Origin: Tubiluchus corallicola
Lineage: Eukaryota > Priapulida > Priapulimorpha > Priapulimorphida > Tubiluchidae
DNA: 32,500 nt
Reading direction: 5' to 3'
Assembly: GCA_030141605.1 (NCBI GenBank)
Contig: JAQGDQ010000850.1
Coordinates: 40,001 to 72,500, forward strand
Below are positions 27,939 through 32,500 of the stretch, piece by piece; position 1 is the stretch's first letter, and each line of letters opens with the position of its first letter. Under the pieces are notes generated by a model that ran no database searches, was not told the origin of the DNA, and saw nothing but the letters and a program-made list of their open reading frames with translations. The position numbers were made by a program, and so were the translations under genes.

Positions 27939-28327
27939 CTAATTTCGTGTGGTAAAACAGAATCAAATTTTCTCAATGATGTGATGATGTTTGCTTCAGT
28001 TTTGCTAATTTCGTGTGGTAAAACAGAATCAAATTTTCTCAATGATGTGATGATGTTTGCTTCAGTTTTGCTAATTTCGTGTGGTAAAACAGAATCAAAT
28101 TTTCTCAATGATGTGATGATGTTTGCTTCAGTTTTGCTAATTTCGTGTGGTAAAACAGAATCAAATTTTCTCAATGATGTGATGATGTTTGCTTCAGTTT
28201 TGCTAATTTCGTGTGGTAAAACAGAATCAAATTTTCTCAATGATGTGATGATGTTTGCTTCAGTTTTGCTAATTTCGTGTGGTAAAACAGAATCAAATTT
28301 TCTCAATGAGTGTTTGTTTCAGTTTTG
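27939..28327 (+). repeat. 66-bp satellite, six units, open on both strands
   Basis: CTAATTTCGTGTGGTAAAAC starts at 27939, 28005, 28071, 28137, 28203 and 28269. The first five units look identical apart from the edges; the last has a deletion in GATGTGATGATG. As 66 is a multiple of 3 and the unit lacks stops in one frame per strand, both strands stay open: forward LISCGKTESNFLNDVMMF and reverse RKFDSVLPHEISKTEANI, each as a 22-residue repeat. The open frames extend to 27918-28454 (+) and 27866-28306 (-). I see no domain, signal or splice context, so coding is unproven. Confidence 0.95.
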
Positions 28328-28589
28328 TATAAAAGTGCCAAGGTACGAATTAATGACTACCTGTTTTTCTGCAATGTGTATTGTTCCTGTTGTTGTATTA
28401 CGAATACGCCATGTTAAAAGCTTTTCATTAGTACTTGGCGTGCATAGAACGTAGAACACTTATTTTCTCAAATATTTTAGTTTTGTAGTAAAAGTTTTAG
28501 TTAAATATTAAATTATTGTTATCATGGAGCAGGTCAGGAAGGGAGCAAAGGGTCATCTAGTCTGCTGCCATTTTATGTAGCTAGATAGG

Positions 28590-28949
28590 TTAACCCTTTC
28601 ATACCCGTTGTATCCCGTGGGATACGAGAATATTTTCTGCCCTTAAATTAATAAAATTTTAAAACTGACAGTTATTTGATCTGTTAATAGTTATTTTGAT
28701 TTAAGCCAATAACAATAGACTAAAAATGGTGATAAAATGGCAAACTAGAAAATCTACATAGCATAAAAAACTGCGCAAGGTACAGTACTTTAGAGACGAC
28801 TTTGTACAGATCAGCATAGCATGCATACTAAATGTCTTAAATACTTTAAAAAATTATTAGCAGTTGCAAAATGAAGCACATTTTTACAACAAAAGTACCA
28901 AGCCACAAAAATTTTTCTTATTAAAAAAACTTGGAACTGAAAGGGTTAA
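28590..28949 (-). mobile_element. TTAA-bounded MITE family D, copy D2 (inverse of D1)
   Basis: The ends are TTAACCCTTTCATACCCG and, reverse-complemented, TTAACCCTTTCAGTTCCAAG. Read in reverse it aligns with D1 through TGCTTCATTTTGCAACTGCT, CAAAGTCGTCTCTAAAGTAC, CTATTGTTATTGGCTTAAAT and GAATATTCTCGTATCCCACG. A block of about 100 bp present in D1 (near 15360-15460) is missing. A near-palindrome GTATCCCGTGGGATAC lies at 28611-28626. Confidence 0.85.
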
Positions 28950-29595
28950 TAAAACTAAGCGGTGATACTGCAGATAACAAAATCAAGTAAGAAGAAAGAA
29001 AAAACAGCCAAAAATAGCTAAAAAAACTAAAACCAAAAATAATAGAATAAAATTAAATACATAATTCTAAGCAAACGAACACAATTTTGGGGATAATAAA
29101 ACGTCTGTAAGTAACATAAAAAAACAAAAATCGTTAAGTACGAAGTAAAACATTAAATCAAACTAAAACAAAACGAATGATAAGTAATTGTAACACAAAA
29201 ATAAAGGTAAGTCATAACCATTAATGTTTGCAAACTAATTAAATCAATGATACTTAAAGGACTAGACAAGAAACAATGAAAGGGACAACAGAATCTATAT
29301 TCAAAAAATAATTATATCTATATTGTATTGGTTTGGGTAAAGAAAATGAAAAATAATAAATAGTAAAATGTTATTGGTAACGTATAATAGCAAGCAATTT
29401 TATTTATTTAATACGATTTTTTAAGATGTGGGAAGTGGTTTGTTTCTTTTTTTGCTTCTTCCAGCATTCCTTGTGTGAAGCTAATCAGTCCACATTGCTG
29501 GCCCAAAAACGGGAACACAGGACAAACAAAATCCCCTTGTTTAGCAAGTTGTCTTCTTAAAGAACCTACAATGCCAATCCACTGCAGTGGCGTTC
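28950..29595. other. Unassigned A-rich region
   Basis: Strongly A-rich on the forward strand (AAACTAAAACCAAAAATAAT and similar). No gene, repeat array or transposon end is recognised. It may be reverse-strand 3' UTR of the RT fragment next to it. Confidence 0.35.
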
Positions 29596-29599
29596 ACTT

Positions 29600-29715
29600 A
29601 CTCTATCAGGTGGTAAAATTGTCATCTTTCATGTCTGCTGCAAGATAAAACGTGAAAAAGACAGGACCAAGGCAAGATCCCTGAGGCACACCCGTGTTGG
29701 AACAAATTTTCAGCT
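29600..29715 (-). pseudogene. Reverse transcriptase fragment of a non-LTR retrotransposon
   Basis: The reverse strand reads LQLKICSNTGVPQGSCLGPV then FFTFYLAADMKDDNFTT before a stop. GVPQGSxLGPxxF is the hallmark of RT motif 4 in LINE-type reverse transcriptases. An in-frame stop lies just upstream of LQL and the usual YADD region does not follow in frame, so only a short dead fragment is left. It may belong to a different element from the LINE 3' end at 30.8-31.6 kb. Confidence 0.75.
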
Positions 29716-29769
29716 GAAGCTATTCTTACTAAACTGCGAGACACATGCTAGACACAAAAGGTTTCGTGA

Positions 29770-30235
29770 GATAACAGAAATCTTCTCTTTTTTAGTTGTG
29801 GTTAGAGCATGCAAAAGTTTAACGAGTACACGCGCGCAGCTGCTGTCCTGCAAGCTCATTAAACTTTCTGTATTGCACACTTAAATAATTATCAACGCGG
29901 CTAATAACTTTCATTGATCACGCAGCTGACACTATAAATCCTCATCAAATTTTCTCTGTTGATCAAAAGACAGCAATAAATACAGATACTGAAATCATAG
30001 CATGTCATGCTTTGGTGTATATGACAATGACTATGACTATGATATATGACTGTGAGCACTCACAGAATGCTTCTTGCATGGATATCATTTCGTGTCCCGA
30101 AATTCTTGAGCATCAACTATATTATGCAGTCATCTAACCACGATTGGAAAAATATTGTTCCTGGTTTCGATCCGGTAGATAGCCTTACAGCTTGCCATCG
30201 GTAATGCTGGTAAGCGCTGTGTAACAACTCCCAAG
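29770..30235. other. Unassigned region
   Basis: No gene supported. GGTTTCGATCCGGTAG near 30163 recalls a Pol III B box, but the A-box spacing is wrong on both strands. Confidence 0.35.
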
Positions 30236-30435
30236 AAAATTGAAGAAAGAAACAACGAGAACAAAGATCAGTGATGAAAGGGACGACCGAGAAGAACAAC
30301 AAGAAAAAACGAAATCTGATGACAATGCTTCAAATCTCACAGGACCAGCGACACTCGGCAAGCAGACAGGAGAAGTGCATCTGACGACAGAACACAGACA
30401 ACTGACCATGTCACGTGTTCGTTTTTTCCCCACAG

Positions 30436-30460
30436 GAAACCACTGCTCAACCAATCGCAG
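30436..30460 (+). CDS. Candidate 25-bp microexon or exon fragment
   Basis: A long pyrimidine tract and acceptor (GTTCGTTTTTTCCCCACAG, AG at 30434-30435) is followed by 25 bases and then CGCAG/GTAACG, a fair donor. The area just upstream (30240-30435) is locally less AT-rich and holds a 74-codon charged forward frame (TRTKISDERDDREEQQEKTK) and an overlapping 89-codon reverse frame. There is no domain evidence and the frame cannot be set from 25 bases. Confidence 0.2.
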
Positions 30461-30464
30461 GTAA

Positions 30465-30829
30465 CGTTATAGGCTTCCTAGTTTAATGTGGAAGTCATTA
30501 CAATACCTGTAGGTTGGTCAGCCTGGTGCCCATGAATAACAATGCACATCCACCTGCTCAGCTCAATATGATCAAGAAATGCACGTAAAATTTTAATTGG
30601 TCGGTTTATTTGCTGATTTGTAATAGAAAACTGTTTCAGCTGCAGATTGTCTTTTTTATCAGATTTGAAAATGTTATAAAAAATTAAACTCAATATTTTT
30701 TTCAGTTTTTTAAGCATCCCATCCTAGTTGCCTGTTACAACAGCCAAAGCTGCGTAATCAAAGCATGGAAAATAAATACGTGCATACGCACATTACATTA
30801 ATTAGGTAAAGATATTCTTCATTGGTTTA
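30465..30829. other. Unassigned spacer
   Basis: The 79-codon reverse frame (30478-30717) has no recognisable motif. Nothing else is seen. Confidence 0.35.
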
Positions 30830-31560
30830 GTTTAAACATAATTTATTTAGAATTGGATCAGACAGTTTGAACAACATGATTTAGGATCCTCACCACAACA
30901 GACTTTATATACTATTTACAAAAACATTTACAGTAAGAATAGACCATAACTACACAAGCTGACAAGTTTTACTACAAGAATACGTTTGACATTAGTAGAA
31001 AATGACGGTTAGAAAATATTAATGTACGAATATTTAAGACTGATGCATTTCATATCAGATGGAAACTACTGGAAGCGTTTAGTAAGTAATATGAAGTCAT
31101 GTATACATTGGAATATTTTACAGTTAGCAACATAGTTAAATTCATCTTTTCCGAATAATAACAACTTCAACAGATCATTATTTCCTAAGGCAGCTATATT
31201 AAGGTTTTCGCGCAGAAGTATTTCATTTAATTTATCAAACATAACAACCCTAGTTTGTTGATACAATGGGCAGTGCAACAAAAATGTTCAACAGACTCAA
31301 ATCGAAATCCACAGTTACAATTCGGCAATATTGGATGACCGTTATTATCTTTACAGCCTTTCGAGAAAAGGTCATAGTTTAGCTGAGAAAATCCGATTCT
31401 CATGCGCGTATGATGCAGTGAAATTGGAGGTTTATCAAATGAAAAATGTTTCTTACGCAACGAAAAACTTAAATGAAATTTGAGCTTTTGTTTGAATTGT
31501 GAAATGGATGTAATTTCACGAATGTTCTGTGGTAAGTTTTTCCACCACAGAATTCTTCAT
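30830..31560 (-). pseudogene. LINE ORF2 C-terminus and 3' UTR, frameshifted
   Basis: On the reverse strand the order is WWKNLPQNIREITSISQFKQ and KLKFHLSF (31540-31460), then HTRMRIGFSQLNYDLFSKG, NCNCGFRFESVEHF (CxCG and ExxxHxxxxC-type zinc-knuckle wording of LINE C-termini). After a frameshift near 31275 comes LHCPLYQQTRVVMFDKL and later GKDEFNYVANCKIFQCIHDF, ending at 31066. The 3' UTR runs to TTCTAAATAAATTATG near 30835. The order and motifs match the tail of CR1/Jockey-like ORF2. At least two frame changes make it non-functional; the frame at 31516-31764 is shifted relative to the LINE reading. Confidence 0.8.
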
Positions 31561-31834
31561 CGATGACCTATCATTTTGCTTTAATCGTAAGCAAGTTTGA
31601 ATTGATTTCGCAAAAAACCTTATATCATGCACATATCCTTGCGTATAATAATTTAGTGCTATTTGAAAAGATTTGCTTGACGAGTTCCTATAATATGATA
31701 AGTTGCATAAAGGCGCATTTTCAGGAATCGCCGATAAATCACTTGACATGATTTTATATATCAATTATCCATGATTTACACGTAGCGACTTGCAGAAAGT
31801 GAAAGTTTGTGAGGACGTGTGTCACGCTGTCAAT
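31561..31834. other. Flank of the LINE relic
   Basis: Overlapping frames on both strands (31563-31751 +, 31516-31764 -) have no recognised motif. It may be further upstream LINE sequence too decayed to identify. Confidence 0.3.
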
Positions 31835-31918
31835 GCGGGCGGGGCTAGACGCTACGTCATCAAGGTGGATGTGGCTAAATGCTACGTCATCAAGGCGGGC
31901 GGGGCTAAACGCCACTCG
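31835..31918 (+). repeat. 30-bp tandem repeat with CRE-like cores, 2.8 units
   Basis: GCGGGCGGGGCTAGACGCTA then CGTCATCAAG at 31835-31864 is repeated at 31865-31894 (with GTGGATGTGG changes) and partly at 31895-31918. TACGTCATC (CRE/ATF-like) occurs at 31853 and 31883, and GGGCGGGGC (Sp1/GC-box-like) at 31837 and 31897. It is a small GC island in AT-rich surroundings. Frames at 31754-31960 and 31809-32114 cross it and are probably not genes. Confidence 0.85.
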
Positions 31919-31919
31919 C

Positions 31920-32471
31920 GATTTGTGTATTGTACATAGAATTAGACGGTGCGTCCTCATTATCTATATCTATGGTATTGTACCACATTCCAGAGAAGAG
32001 CGATTTAACAAGGCCTACGTCACTTTTAATTTATTGAAAATTTTATGCGATTATTTATCTTTAGTAAAACTATGTGGATTTAGTTTCCGCAAACATGTAA
32101 ATAAGTATTATTGATATAATAAATAATACTTTAAACAGGTGCTGCAACCTGTAGGCGATACAGCCATAATTTAGTATATTTTTACAACTTACTTCTCCGA
32201 TACTAAAGAAAAACTGTAACAATTTTATAAACCTTTTTACGGTGCACGAAAATTTCTAGTACACAATCTTTCTGGGCATAACTACCCATATTCTGTTAAC
32301 ACGTTTTAGCACCCCAGAGAATGCGAAGCTCAATGACAGGATCTCCTACTAACCTTGAGCAATTGTGGAGGGATTGAAACCTATCTTACTCTCAATGATA
32401 ATATTCTGAGAGAAGATTCTGACCGTAAAGGCTGCAGCAGCATGGCAGATAAAACCCAATGGTCACCCTGG
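31920..32471. other. Unassigned AT-rich region
   Basis: No gene, RNA or repeat is supported here. Confidence 0.4.
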
Positions 32472-32500
32472 CAGTGGCGGATTATGATTTTATGGGCCTT
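32472..32500 (+). mobile_element. Probable hAT element terminus, cut by the window edge
   Basis: CAGTGGCGGATTATGATTTT followed by ATGGGCCTT has the form of hAT ends (CAGTGGCGGAT followed by a GGGCC-rich segment). The other end would lie beyond the window. Confidence 0.45.

Noticed and set aside
21704-28327. Regular repeat arrays considered as CRISPR.
   Set aside because: Units are head-to-tail without unique spacers, no cas genes exist and the context is eukaryotic.
30135-30215. tRNA-derived SINE on the reverse strand (TGGCAAGCTGTAAGG with GGATCGAAACC).
   Set aside because: The A-to-B distance is only about 24 bp, too short for a tRNA-type promoter.

Overview
The window looks like repeat-rich, AT-rich intergenic or intronic DNA from a metazoan nuclear genome, probably an aquatic invertebrate. 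The main reasons are an animal-type 5S rRNA sequence, TTAGGG-type telomeric motifs inside satellites, non-LTR retrotransposon tails, hAT and TTAA-target DNA transposon relics, and abundant minisatellites. No prokaryotic gene organisation is visible and no complete host gene can be called. Most open frames are repeat translations or chance frames. The host-coding candidates are short exon-like stretches at 902-934 (-), 3013-3253 (-), 30436-30460 (+) and an unexplained 119-codon frame at 22681-23040 (-). All four are weak without transcript data.

Layout: 1-5.8 kb holds a hAT MITE with a near-intact 8-bp duplication (89-517), a pyrimidine-rich minisatellite (1.4-2.0 kb), TTAA-bounded MITEs of family A (2437-2986, 3679-4336), a 5S/tRNA-like Pol III relic (about 4.8 kb) and a long TCN trinucleotide tract (5.2-5.8 kb). 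5.8-12 kb holds TTAA element C, a reverse-strand LINE relic carrying a 40-bp near-perfect hairpin, MITE B1, a TIR element filled with 122-bp tandem units, and two tRNA-type SINEs arranged head to head as a roughly 510-bp palindrome. 12-17 kb holds two telomere-like satellites, a decayed hAT element with a recognisable transposase C-terminus, MITE D1, a 34-bp repeat and MITE B2.

18-21.3 kb is a dense MITE cluster: a hAT MITE, A', A3, B3 and inverted A4. 21.7-26.7 kb holds a 44-bp satellite, two LINE 3' ends separated by a perfect (CTTA)13(CTGA)50(CTTA)7 tract, a 91-bp satellite with telomere-like cores, and a TIR element built from 21-bp iterations. 27.1-27.6 kb is a 5S rRNA-like sequence running without a T-tract into a GC-rich body. 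The remainder holds a 66-bp satellite open on both strands, MITE D2 (opposite in orientation to D1), RT fragments, a LINE 3' region (30.8-31.6 kb), a 30-bp repeat with CRE-like cores and a probable hAT end at the window edge.

The parts do not form a pathway. What links them is repeat dynamics. Several TIR elements have become carriers of minisatellites. Four MITE families use TTAA targets, and two of them (A and C) carry the CRE palindrome TGACGTCA. Several loci are large inverted repeats that could fold into hairpin RNA. I see no clear evidence of a new defence or enzymatic system; the most unusual material is the structured mobile elements.
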